This document shows, one piece after another, positions 1-9,975 of a stretch of 64,000 nucleotides of DNA. The stretch lies in contig OY804588.1 of NCBI GenBank assembly GCA_963680875.1, positions 63,998,397-64,062,396 of the forward strand, in the 5' to 3' direction. The notes under the pieces were generated by a model. The model saw only the letters and a program-made list of their open reading frames with translations. It did no database searches and had not been told where the DNA came from. The DNA comes from Bathymodiolus brooksi. Lineage: Eukaryota; Mollusca; Bivalvia; Mytilida; Modiolidae. The position numbers were made by a program, and so were the translations under genes. Each line of letters begins with the position of its first letter. The first letter of the stretch is position 1.

Positions 1-543
1 AACAATGATTATAGTATGATAACTATTTAATGCAAGATCAATTGATTGTTCAATATCCAGCCACGATTGTGACCCACTGTCAGGGGAAATATAAAAGGTT
101 CCATATAAATACTTTTTGTTTTTAAATTTAATTTCTATCCAAAAACATTCTATGTTATCGATTTGTAAGTCAGGTCTGACAATGCAATTAATGTGTTCCT
201 TAACATAGACAATAACTCGTCGGACTTGGGGGAATTTATAACCCGGAAGTTTTAACGTTTCGTCATTAATGTTCGGCTTTAGCCATCTCTCAGTAAAGGA
301 CAAAATGTCATAACTAGAATATTCGGCCGTAATTATATCTAATTTTAGAACAATACTTTGTACGTTTAAATGAAGAAATGAAACATTATTTTTGAAAACA
401 CTGCAGTCGGATGACAGATCGCTCACACTGCTAAGACTATGAGATGATTCTGATAGAGAAGGACCTGGATTTTGTTCGACGCCTGATACAATCAATAGAA
501 TGCACAAAACTATACAAAAGAAAGCAAAGTTATCAAGGCACAT
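1..543 (-). CDS. LINE ORF2, N-terminal part with AP-endonuclease domain (partial)
   Basis: Read on the minus strand from ATG at 543 to the window edge there is one open frame of 181 codons with no stop. After a hydrophobic N-terminal stretch and an NPGP motif come the landmarks of a non-LTR retrotransposon endonuclease: FLHLNVQSIVLKLD, the SFTERWLKP block (usual form TE.WL), the LPGYK block, VIVYVKEHI, and IECFWIEIKFKNKKYLYGTFY followed by SPDS. This is the apurinic-like endonuclease that nicks target DNA before reverse transcription in CR1/Jockey-type LINEs. The usual R-D-R...GGG loop between GYK and VIVYV is missing, so about ten residues seem to be lost in frame and activity is doubtful. 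The reverse transcriptase would lie beyond position 1. Family assignment is from motif recognition, not a search. Confidence 0.75.
   Translation of the reverse strand, partial: MCLDNFAFFCIVLCILLIVSGVEQNPGPSLSESSHSLSSVSDLSSDCSVFKNNVSFLHLNVQSIVLKLDIITAEYSSYDILSFTERWLKPNINDETLKLPGYKFPQVRRVIVYVKEHINCIVRPDLQIDNIECFWIEIKFKNKKYLYGTFYISPDSGSQSWLDIEQSIDLALNSYHTIIIV
460..483 (-). other. 2A-like (NPGP) motif at start of LINE ORF2
   Basis: Codons on the minus strand spell GVEQNPGP, directly after the hydrophobic run IVLCILLIVS. Ribosome-skipping 2A peptides have the consensus D-(V/I)-E-x-N-P-G-P, and such motifs are known at the N terminus of some invertebrate LINE ORF2 proteins. Here the Asp before Val is replaced by Gly or missing, so skipping may be weak or lost. 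Confidence 0.6.
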
Positions 544-1094
544 CAACGTTCGATTCTGCTTTAATATATTGTGTGTACCTTTGTTCACATAAAGGGAGTT
601 GCTTTCGTTTTGAAGAGGAACGAAAAATAAGAAAATAGCAATCGGCAATACCCGTAAACCGTGTATAGCAAAAAAGACTAATACACAATACATCTAAATA
701 ACTAAGTCTTTTTCGCGTCATAGGAGTACGTGAAGCAGTATAATGTTGACCGATGCTTCCTCTGTATTGAGTTACATCAATATTCATATTATGTAATACC
801 CGTGTTTCTTAAAAAATCAAGATAAGAAGTCTCGGTCATTTTATTTGATACTATGTAGGTCGCGATATTTATCTTAAGGTCGGTGCAAGTGAAAAGTGGT
901 GCAGTTGAAAGTTGGAAATACATTGTAATTTTGAAATAAAAAGTAAATATTAATGGAATTAGAGAGCAATTAAAAAACATGATTATTATAAAGATGTCTG
1001 GGGTTACTGAATGTATTGCATGTGGGGTGTGTATGATTTGTGCATAATACAATAATTAAAGATGTATAAAGAAATAAAATAATGTCTGGTACCA

Positions 1095-1690
1095 ATTAAC
1101 ATATTTGTTACTGTTTGTGTAAGGTTAAGAATAGTATAGCAGTGATGAAAAATTAAAAAAATGTTTGAAGAATGACAAATAATAATTGAACAATTAAAGT
1201 TATAAATATTTACACAATGCAATTCAATAAGATTGTACATATTGAATATCAGCAATGGACATAATTTGAACCAACATAAACAAGACACAACATAAATTAT
1301 AATGGATATACATTAACACTATTAATCTGAACAAAAATGAATATAAACAACAACATGAAATCAAATTTTGTAATAATCGATATAGAATTATGTAAGGTTA
1401 TGCTAGTGGTGCCTCTACTATTTGTGTAATTTGTGAATATTATAGAAGCCATGCAAGGTGAAAAAATAAACAAATGTTTGAAAAATGACCAATGATAATT
1501 AAATAACTGAAAGTTTTAGATATTTACATAATGCAATCAAATAGGTTTGTACATGTTTAATTTCAGCAATGGATATATATTGCTTCTGTTAATCTGACCC
1601 AAAATTGACAAAATACAGCATGAATAATAATGGCTATGCATCAATACTATTAATCTAAACAAAAATAAACACAACATGAATAATAATGAT
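1095..1690. repeat. Tandem pair of ~300-bp repeats
   Basis: The stretch around 1120-1340 is repeated, diverged, around 1400-1690. Shared blocks include ATGTTTGAAGAATGACAAAT / ATGTTTGAAAAATGACCAAT, TATTTACACAATGCAAT / TATTTACATAATGCAAT, and ACACTATTAATCTGAACAAA / ATACTATTAATCTAAACAAA. No coding potential is seen on either strand. Confidence 0.6.
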
Positions 1691-2049
1691 TAATAAATAA
1701 CAATGGATTATTTAAGTTTATGGTCAAAACAAGTCGCCAATGTTTTAGGTGACGCACAATAAATACCAATTTAAAACACAAAACACTATGAATGTTCATA
1801 TTTACATTGTACAAAGAGACTTCTTCTTAATTAATTCAAGTAGCTGACCAGTGTAAGTTGTCGTTTATCTGAACCAGTATAAATTTGGGAGAGTAGATAC
1901 AAAACAACATACAAACACAAGACGAAGTTAGTTTAACTATTTTTTAAATATATCCCTCACAGTAAATCACATATTTTTTTTCTATAAATTGTGTCCAAGT
2001 TTATTTTGAATAACACTCGTACTATGCAATGAATAACAAAGTAAGTTTG

Positions 2050-2610
2050 ATGTTTTTCTTTAATCTGTCATCAATGATTACACACAAGCTGACTTACGTT
2101 ACTTGATTGGTCACTTGTCAAAACAAAATCAAAGAAGGGCTGCTCCCATTGGTTAATACCTATCTGGGGGGAGTATTACCTAATGGTCATTCATAAGTAC
2201 TTACTAGTGGAATTTTACTACGAGAGTGAGAGTTTATAGTTAATAAGTACATATTTAATTAATAAATAGTTTAATAAGTAAATCGATAGATAAATAATAT
2301 TTAAAGTCGGTGCTTTTCAGTTTTAATAAGGAATTGTTAAAATTCTCATTTATACTACCGGTCAGGTGTTTACATAATGTTTATGATCGGTGATTACGAG
2401 TTTACACACAAGCCGATATAACTTATTTGATGTTCAGTTGTCAAAAAGAGAAACAAAATATATATACATGTATATACATACATTACGGCAGCTCCCGTTG
2501 GTTTATTATCGGCACGTGAGTATTATGTACTTTTTCATTCGCTACTATTTACTATAGGATTTTTTACTACGTGGTTGTGAGTTATAAGAAGAAAAAAGAA
2601 ATATATATAT
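2050..2610. repeat. Second tandem pair of ~320-bp repeats
   Basis: Positions about 2055-2250 and 2380-2600 share, in order, ACACACAAGC(T/C)GA, a TTGTCAAAA block, GC(T/A)GCTCCC(A/G)TTGGTT, a GAGTATTA block and TTTTACTACG. They lie between the LINE ORF1 and the LINE ORF2 start and could be diverged 5' UTR monomers of a LINE. That is inference only. Confidence 0.5.
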
Positions 2611-2805
2611 ATATATAATTTGTTCACAATATGATTGTGATATTGATGATAAAACAATATTTAATGATCAAAGTCAGAAGGTGAGGGGAAAAATATATAT
2701 ATGCAGTATGTTGTATTGATAACAATATATACATGTATTAGTTTATTTAAAAATTGTAACAGCACAGTACACAAAACGAGCCATATAATTAGAAATTACC
2801 CGAAG

Positions 2806-3638
2806 TTAATATGTGGGCGCCAGTTTTTCTACAAGAGTACGGAAGGCTTCAGGTGTATTTGTTTCGTTTATTGTACCATTTACTTCCTTCTTAATAATTT
2901 GTCCATTTGTGGTCCAGAGATTTTCAATCTGTTTGGTCTTTAGAAGTTGTCTCGCGTGGTAAAAAATCTTGATACGGGTTCTAGTGAGGTCCTCATTAAT
3001 GTAGACCGATTTGAAGTTCCGCGATTTTCTTAGATTTTTGCGTGATCTCAAAATTCTGATTTTCACACTTGGATCAGCTAGGCGCACAATTATTTGTCTG
3101 GTCTTGCTGTTTAAGGGGCCTGGTAGTGAAATTTTACCAACTCTATTTGATCTTATGACATCTGTTGGTTTGTACTCAGGGTCGATCTCTGATATTAAAT
3201 TGCGAACAGTTTTCGTAGTGTCAACCTCACCGACTGGTTCCGGAATTCCTGATATGCCTATTAGACTTATTCTACCGTATTGTTCTAGGTTATCTAGGTC
3301 ATTTGTAAGCTGTCGGTTGACTTTTTCCAGAACATTAATTTTCTCTATGAGAGGCTGAGTTTTTAAATCTATCATATGTTGTATGTCACTTAGTATGGAC
3401 AGTTTGACGGCCTCTGCATTTTTTTTGTATCATCTTCAGATATTTTAACTGTTTGACTTATCGAAGATTGGATAATATCATCTAGTTTACCTTTTTCCAT
3501 ATTTTTTTTAGAACTACTAGAATTGTTTCTGCGTGATTTTTTACTGTCCTCCCCCTCAGGGGGAGTTGGATTGCTTGTGCGTTGAAGTCGTTTATTATTT
3601 GGTGTAGATATAGTTGCAGCAGTAGACGGTAGAGACAT
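2806..3638 (-). pseudogene. LINE ORF1 protein (RRM-type nucleic-acid chaperone), one frameshift
   Basis: On the minus strand the protein starts MSLPSTAATISTPNNKRLQR, with a Ser/Pro/Lys-rich basic N terminus (KKSRRNNSSSSKK), then a coiled-coil-like stretch (IEKINVLEKVNRQL) and the LINE ORF1 core: DNLEQYGR, ISGIPE, IDPEY, a VIRSNRVG block, RQIIVRLADP, a VYINEDLT block and the C-terminal LWTTNGQIIKK. ORF1 proteins coat LINE RNA. The reading frame breaks at an A8 run (3419-3426): one more A would join the two halves into about 277 codons. With no other break visible, this is either a young insertion or a homopolymer sequencing error. The orientation matches the ORF2 fragment at 1-543, but the 2.3-kb gap makes a single intact element unlikely. 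Confidence 0.75.
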
Positions 3639-3891
3639 ATGTATATATTTTGATTGTCAAATTTAAATACTAGTAGCTCAATTTGATATTGACTGAAATG
3701 TTCACCTGTGTGTGTGTGTTAATGTAAACAATACCTTATACTATTTGGTGAGTAGTACTCTTCATTTCAAATATACCTTCCATATGAATCACATAAACGT
3801 TGATACAATGTTAGTAGCACACACAAAATCAATCAAATTTCACAATGTTCACAGGTAAACGTTCATTTCACAATTTTTTTTCCATTTTCAG

Positions 3892-4095
3892 CACCCCAGA
3901 ATTTTGAGAATTCACATATTTTTAATTTTTTTTCTGCTAGTCAAAAATCAAGTCTAACTTCTTCGAGCATGAAAGTAATTGACCCCAAGTCTGCTGGACG
4001 GATGACAATGTTAAAGATGAGGGTGCACCAGATCCAAGGACAATACAGTTCAGACCAGGAAGAAAGCCTTGAATACATATTGGAAGACTATCACG
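3892..4095 (+). CDS. Putative internal coding exon, function unknown
   Basis: A pyrimidine-rich acceptor (TTTTTTTTCCATTTTCAG) precedes 204 bases with one open frame, encoding ...SSLTSSSMKVIDPKSAGRMT... and ...YSSDQEESLEYILEDYH, followed by a GTATTA donor at 4096. The exon enters with two leftover bases and leaves with one. Codon-like content and both splice sites support a real or recently dead exon. The protein is not recognised with confidence. The following exon (FDCNEP) and the one after (HFYAFSDQ) faintly resemble a multicopy transposase-like family whose members carry SFDLQ..LPTP and FSDQCGGQN blocks. That is only a guess. Confidence 0.4.
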
Positions 4096-4338
4096 GTATT
4101 ATTTATTTTGAATTGTTGTAAGTAATTTTGCTCATTAAAATTGTCTCTATGACACTCATATGCAAAATACTATTGTTACAAACAGCTTGGAGAAACCTTA
4201 AATGTAAAGAATTACAGTGTTCCTATTGTTGGACAGACTTATTTGCAAGCTTAATTCCATAATACTAATGATTTTTACATCAATAAAAGTAAACAACACT
4301 AGGTGTGAATAATAATTATTTTATTTACTTTACTACAG

Positions 4339-4433
4339 TTGATAAAACGGAATTAAAAAAGAGATTAGCTGACTGTAAATGCTTGTTAGTGTCCTTTGAC
4401 TGTAATGAACCTACCAAGAATATTATTCACTGA
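4339..4433 (+). CDS. Putative exon following 3892-4095
   Basis: After the acceptor TTTACTTTACTACAG the sequence starts with two bases that complete the split codon of the exon ending at 4095 (His-Val). It then reads DKTELKKRLADCKCLLVSFD and CNEPTKNIIH before TGA at 4431. Phase agreement supports splicing. The last part may be readthrough if the true donor is internal. Confidence 0.35.
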
Positions 4434-4722
4434 TTGTTGATGTTCTATCACTCCGATAAAAACTTAACATCAGGATGACATTCATAGACTTTGTTGTTTT
4501 TAAACCTTTGCTGGGTTGGAGGTGTTTTCCACTTGTGAAGAAGTGTGAGTTTGTCTCACTGTTGAAGGCTTCAAAATAAATGCAGAATGAAAAACAAGGG
4601 TCAAGGCTCTGTTCAAATATATTTGTGAAATATGAATTGTGTTATGATTTTACATGTATATCTGGATCTCCTTCTTTTCACTTGTCAGTTTTATTGATAT
4701 TAATGTTTTTGTATATTTTTAG

Positions 4723-4842
4723 ACAAACACTGAAGTCTGTGAATACTCCCATCAACATTTCTATGCTTTTTCTGACCAGCATGCTTGTAACATCACTCTG
4801 TATTGCAACAAATCAGCATGCATAATTTCTTATAAGAAATGA
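4723..4842 (+). CDS. Putative terminal exon fragment
   Basis: The acceptor TTTTTGTATATTTTTAG at 4722 precedes a 39-codon open frame (TNTEVCEYSHQHFYAFSDQ, then a Cys-containing stretch ending SACIISYKK) with stop TGA at 4840-4842. It could be the 3' end of the plus-strand gene above if the exon at 4339 uses a donor near 4390. Weak evidence, no recognised domain. Confidence 0.25.
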   Translation, partial: TNTEVCEYSHQHFYAFSDQHACNITLYCNKSACIISYKK

Positions 4843-5195
4843 CAACTTAAAGTCATATGGAAGATCTGATTGTACATGGGAAAGAGTGACTGAAGCTGAG
4901 ATGGAGAAGTAAATGAGATACATGTCTATTGCTTTTATAATAAAAAAATACCATTTATTTAATTATCTTTAAATCATGTCATCAGCTATTCACAGAGACA
5001 TTTCTTATCCCAATTCAGCATGTAGAATAATATGAAATGAAAAGCAATAATGATTTGAAACAAATACCATGCATGGTTTTGATATTCACACACAAGAAGG
5101 TAACATGTGTCTATTGCTACAAATCAAGACTTTATAGAATCTCCAAGATTTAAATCTAGATTAATTTGATAGTTTTTCTCTATTTCACCCACTTT

Positions 5196-6340
5196 CTATT
5201 GTGCTACTGTGCCAAATTGAAGTAAAGGGTGGACTGAACACTTAAATGAGTTCACTGTGATGTCATTATCTGCACACATAATTTCATTTACTTTGTTCTC
5301 TGTGGCGCTCCTATCTGTCATAAAGTTTTTTTTTATTTTGCTCATAAAATTCTTTGTACAGTAGTCATGATCATGTGTGCTTGAATTTTGTATGTTTATA
5401 TCGGAGACCACTTCATTCACACAAGAAACATACGTTTGTGCTTTTCCATCACTAACTTCCTTTACTCCTAGTGTTAACGTTTTATCTGATGTTTTTATTT
5501 GTGTCGTGTAAAAGTGATGGCCTTTTTTGGTGGTAGCATCACGAAGCATAATACAGTCTGTTATGTTATCATTTCCTCTGTTAACTGCTGTCTTGCAACC
5601 AAACCTAGCTCACTTGTTATGTTTGCAGCCGTTGATTTACTGGGCAAAAAGTAAATGTCAATGTCAACCATAGATAAAACTGATCTTATCACAAAATCAT
5701 TTTTGATACACTTATACCAATGCTACGCAAGGTATAATATACTTGTCTTATTTTATGGTTATAAGCTGTACCTCGTCCAGAAGTTGTTGTGTTAAATACT
5801 TTATCTGATACTTCAATATTGCAATTGTTATGTTCGTCTGTACTGTCAATTTCTAACTGCAAAGCTTCAATCTCATCTTTAAGATCTTTAATTAAAGACC
5901 TCATAGTATTACACTGCACACTTTTGTCTTCAATTTTAGCTTTAAACTTATCATTACCAGTTTTTTTCTTGTTTTGTAGCCTTGACTCTTTTTCTTAAAG
6001 ATAAAATGGTGTTTTCCTGGGTACGTGTCTTACAACGATACTTTTGTACCAACCGTCTTTGCTGACTCAATTCTTCCATTAACTTAACTATAACAGTTTC
6101 ATAGTGTGAAATGATCTTCTTTGATTTCCCTTCGGATAAATTATCATTTGTGTTAGGAATATTTTCATTTTGTACAACCAATTGTTTTTTGGCACTTTTT
6201 GGAAAAGTAAACACCTGAGACAGGTACTCATTATATTTATGTGTGTTGGAGAACTTCTTGTACTTTTTTGAAGTACTGTATACACTTTTTATCCTCGAAT
6301 ACAGACTACTAGTATTAACAGTAGTAGTGTAAATCCTCAC
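5196..6340 (-). pseudogene. Frameshifted multicopy-type protein with N-terminal coiled coil
   Basis: Three minus-strand open stretches follow one another: 6340-5954 (Lys-rich, ending in coiled-coil-like SLRKRVKATKQEK), 5919-5689 (SLIKDLKDEIEALQLEID, then YNHKIRQVYYTLRSIGIS) and 5549-5196 (MLRDATTKKGHHFYTTQIK, LGVKEVSDGKAQTY, MTDRSATENKVNEIM, VHPLLQFG). The first two join across an A7 run with a 1-base shift. A bridging stretch, LPSKSTAANITSELGLVARQ, lies in another frame before the DATTK block. The order coiled coil, Y..KIR...Y.L...GIS, LP..., D(A)TTK.G.HF, MTDR...K..N matches, from memory, a family of uncharacterised multicopy proteins in invertebrate genomes, perhaps transposon-encoded. At least three frame breaks and a missing C terminus make this copy dead. 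Confidence 0.55.
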
Positions 6341-7896
6341 AATACTTCACAAAACACAATGCAATTTCTTTTGATTTCCATTAAATTTTCCGAAAGCTTC
6401 TTTAACGGAAATGGTTGTTTTCACATTCTGACAGTTCACTTTTTCATAAATATTAAACAAAAATATTTACCAGATATGCTAAACATGGAAATAAAAACAA
6501 GAAATATTTGAATGTTTCTGAAAATGGTACTTAATTCAATGTACATGTGTACATCATATAAGGCATTTCCCTCTTTGAAAAAGAACAAATATGTGTTAAC
6601 TGCACATGAGACAAAACCATATAAAATTAACAAGGAGAAACCCCATTATTGCTGTTCTTCATCTTGAAATCACTGTAAGCCTTCAACAAGGAAAATAACA
6701 TGCATACCATGCAGCAAATTCCAGATGTTACTTATAATTAATTTTCATTTTATACATGGTCTACCAGTACTGATGAAGTTAAGAACAGAAAACAGGTCTG
6801 GTGGTCTAAATTTATGAAACAGTATTCTTGCATTAGTTTAACAATGCTTACCTTAAGAGCAGTATCTGTATAATGTATCACTGAACTAAGAAAAGTGTCA
6901 TCTGCATACGATAGGTGACTTTTCAAATAATTTACTCTGAAATTAACTGTGCTTTAATGTACACTGCACCTGAAATATGAACATATCATTTAATTTATGT
7001 AAAAAATAAGTTCCAGCTGGACAAAAAGTCATCTTCATATAGAGTAATAAAATATAGAAAAAAATATTTACAAATATTGTATTTTCCAAATACATCTGTA
7101 ACAGTAATTATCTCCCTTTGCAGCATGAAAGCATTAAATTTAATGGCAATGATGCCCTCTTTTATGTTAATATCATGTTGTATTGTATATATTTTTTTAC
7201 TTTTCTTTGTTTTTTAGCAAAGTGCTATAATTTGGAAATGAAATCAGCTACTAAATTTATTTTAAATAATATTTGTAACTGAAACTATAATTATCTCCCT
7301 TTGTAGTGTGGAAAACCATGAATTAATTTTTACAATTAAGCAACTAAGTTTACTTTGACAACCTGAATATTAGCTTGGTTTTTAATTTGTATGTATTTAC
7401 CAAAAATGCTTGGACTAGATCAAGAAATATGCAGTTCTAACTTTCAGAAACAATCAACATATATGAAAAGAAGCGAAACATTTTGTTCTTAAATCAGCTC
7501 CATATAAAATTCGTGACTTCAAAAATAAATTAAGTAAAACAGACTTCTAGATAATTAATGTTAAAGTTAGTATCAGAAAAAAATGTGTCAAACATGAAAC
7601 ATGTGTAACCCAATCACCTTTCATTAGACTGTTATATGAAAATAAGTGCTACCTGTAAAAACATTCGTGTTTATTTAAAATTTTCCAGGATTTCAGGGTA
7701 AATGCAAATTTTCTCGTAATCATTTAACACTGACTGAGTTACTTTTGAAAGAGTGTTATGAAAATAAGTGCCTCTAGCCTAGGAATAAATGCTATATTCT
7801 CACCTTACAATATCTTCTTTTGAGAGACAGCAGTGTGGGCATGACCATGTTTAATTTAAAATTGTTTACACAATGACTTGAAACACTTATTCATGT
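6341..7896. other. Non-coding AT-rich stretch
   Basis: No supported gene. Two diverged ~50-bp blocks at about 7095 and 7280 share AATTATCTCCCTTTG, a motif also seen inverted at about 10118 and 50340, suggesting remnants of one dispersed repeat. Confidence 0.5.
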
Positions 7897-8065
7897 TTAA
7901 TAGAAATGTTCCCCTATATCACTGTCTGCCACAACTTCATAATATTCTCTAAAAATGCATCTAAACAGAAGTGCTGATTTAGCATCATACAACTTCACAA
8001 TGCCATTCTGGCTTACTGGTTTCTCAAAATATGGCCAGGCCCAAAATGCACATCTCGACATCTTG
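7897..8065 (-). CDS. Terminal exon of a small membrane-protein gene, unknown
   Basis: On the minus strand, acceptor TTTTAATGAATTGCAG is followed by one base completing an Asn codon, then KMSRCAFWAWPYFEKPVSQ, NGIVKLYDAKSALLFR and CIFREYYEVVADSDIGEHFY with stop TAA at 7897-7899. The 56-codon frame is uninterrupted and aromatic/charged like a real cytosolic tail. It joins in phase with the exon at 8192-8260, which encodes a hydrophobic helix. The family is not recognised. Confidence 0.5.
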
Positions 8066-8191
8066 CTGCAATTCATTAAAAATAGTTTATGTAGGGTTCA
8101 ACAATGATACAGTTCTTTTGTATATCAGCAGTTAATTCATGGTATTATTCACTTGTGTACTTTTTATCAATAAACCATATTTAATACTTAC

Positions 8192-8260
8192 TTATCAAAT
8201 GAGGATGTTAACAATAATATTACAGTTGCAGTTACTCCAACCAAAGTTATACCAATGTAT
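8192..8260 (-). CDS. Upstream exon encoding a transmembrane segment
   Basis: Acceptor CTGTTTCAG and a consensus donor GTAAGTAT bound 69 bases encoding YIGITLVGVTATVILLLTSS then FD and two leftover bases, which combine with the first base of the exon at 8065. The ~17-residue hydrophobic run fits a single membrane helix. Earlier exons must exist because the exon begins mid-codon; none was identified convincingly between 8261 and 10000. Confidence 0.5.
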
Positions 8261-9735
8261 CTGAAACAGAATTAAGAAAAATAATCACTCTGATGTCATA
8301 GTAAGGTTTCTAAGGTTTCTACCATCTACCCCTTCCACATCCTCTTTCTGGTTAAAAGACATGACACTATTGATTTTTGCATTTAAAATTATTATTGTTT
8401 GATTAAATGAATATATATCATTAAATTAGACTTCTCTGATTTTATCTTCAGGCTATGATTCGTTAATCCTTGTATTGGTATTAAACTGATCAAGGGATTA
8501 ATGAATTTTTCCAGTAGGGTGTTGGCCATGTGATTTATGATGTAGTGAAAGGTGTCAAGTTTAACAGTTTTATTTGGTTGGATTACCCCTAGGTCTTAAT
8601 TTTCCCACTTGTTGTGAATTTTGTCAGTGGGCCCTTTGTCTCTGTTAAAGGAAGACATATATGGTATTTAGGATTTTTTTTGCATATTCTGATAGAAGTA
8701 AGATGTTTTGGCAGAACTTTATGCAGTTTTGGAAGTTATAAGGTACACACACACTCTTCATTTTCATTATTTTCATCTTTTGTGAAAGGAAGCAAATGAG
8801 AGGTATAATGTGTGTTTCTTTATTTTGGGATATGAAATAGTTGTAATTCACATTTGTCAAGTATGTCAGTGATTTCCCGAAAGTGTAGTATCTATTCACT
8901 AACCTTAATTTAAGAGTAAAAATGTTCTGTATTGTGATAGCTAGATGTTCATACTTTTCATAATTCATTAAACAGGGTAGGGTTTTTCATGTGTTGAATA
9001 TGTATTCACAAATTGATTTTTATAATTTTCAGTATTTTTGTGCTTAATATAATTTCAAAGTCATAATGATCGACACGTTCGACTGGTTAACTTTGTCACA
9101 GGTCATCTCAAATAGTTGCTAATACTGAATAAGTGCTGGTATACTTGCTCTGTTATATATTTGTTCGAATGTTTTTTTTTTTGTTTTTTTTTGGGGGGGT
9201 CATATAGCCAGTGTTTAAAACGGCATGAACCAGAATTTTTTTTACAACGTAAGACAGATTAATTTTATATTCCAAATCATGTGATAGCATTTTTTCATTA
9301 TTGAAAAAAACTAGCCCCCCCCCAATTTAAATGTTCATTAACCCAGTATTGTCCTTTTTTTCATTAATTCTTAACCAAGTTTGTGTATTGACATATAAAT
9401 TATGTTGGGATTAACATAATACAACAAAATATTTTTCTTTTAATGAGGGTCGATATAGGACCTTTTTTGGGATGTCGGGATAGTAAATTTTAATGAACGG
9501 GAATTCGTGATTGGTCTATTTCAAAGGTTGGGAATACCCCCCTCTTTAATCTTGGAAAAAACATCACAGATGATAAAACATACAATAGCCACATGGAAGG
9601 AATAAAAGAAAGATTTTTCATAAAAATGCTGCCTGCATTGCCATGCAGCGCTTTAAAACTGTCAACTTGGACTCAGTACATACTTTATATCAGTACTTAT
9701 ATCAGATTTCTGATAATAGGTGAAGATTGCACCGC
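8261..9735. other. Non-coding stretch with homopolymer runs
   Basis: AT-rich, with T and G runs at 9171-9199 and a C run at about 9314-9322. A 61-codon plus frame at 8614 and a 107-codon minus frame at 8645 overlap each other, show no coding character, and were not accepted. Confidence 0.4.
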
Positions 9736-9739
9736 AGTA

Positions 9740-9975
9740 TACAACTTCCGGTAAAGTTTAGAATTATGTCCCTTTTAAATACCCTGGCGGCAGGTGGAAT
9801 AGCTACTATATACGCTAAAAGCCACTATGTGAATCACTTCCGCTAACACTATTTTGAGGCTCAAAACAGGATGCACAATATGAATCAATTTCCGGTTACG
9901 TTTCACATGTAGAGGTCCTCCACGGGATCATCTGCTGAACATTTCACAAACTACGTGGGCGCCATTTTTTAGCAG
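9740..9975. promoter_or_regulatory. Promoter-like patch with ETS and YY1-type motifs
   Basis: Within 230 bases there are ACTTCCGG (9744), CACTTCCGC (9836) and TTTCCGG (9888), all ETS-type cores, and GCGCCATTTTTT at about 9960, which on the minus strand gives AAAAAATGGCGC like a YY1 core-promoter site. Local GC is higher than around it. It could serve the minus-strand gene at 7.9-8.3 kb or a plus-strand transcript. Inference from motifs only. Confidence 0.3.
9766..9846 (+). CDS. Possible 26-residue micro-ORF downstream of ETS motif
   Basis: ATG at 9766 lies about 15 bases after an ACTTCCGG motif and opens MSLLNTLAAGGIATIYAKSH followed by YVNHFR and TAA. The middle is mildly hydrophobic. It is just as likely chance or a 5' exon remnant, since GCAGGTGG inside it could be a donor. 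Confidence 0.2.
   Translation: MSLLNTLAAGGIATIYAKSHYVNHFR

Noticed and set aside
8310..8365. Minus-strand ATG (MSFNQKEDVEGV) as first exon of the 7.9-8.3 kb gene
   Set aside because: Available GT donors leave a phase that does not fit the exon at 8192-8260.
8614..8968. Overlapping 61- and 107-codon frames on opposite strands
   Set aside because: Low-complexity AT-rich translation, no splice signals or recognisable motif.
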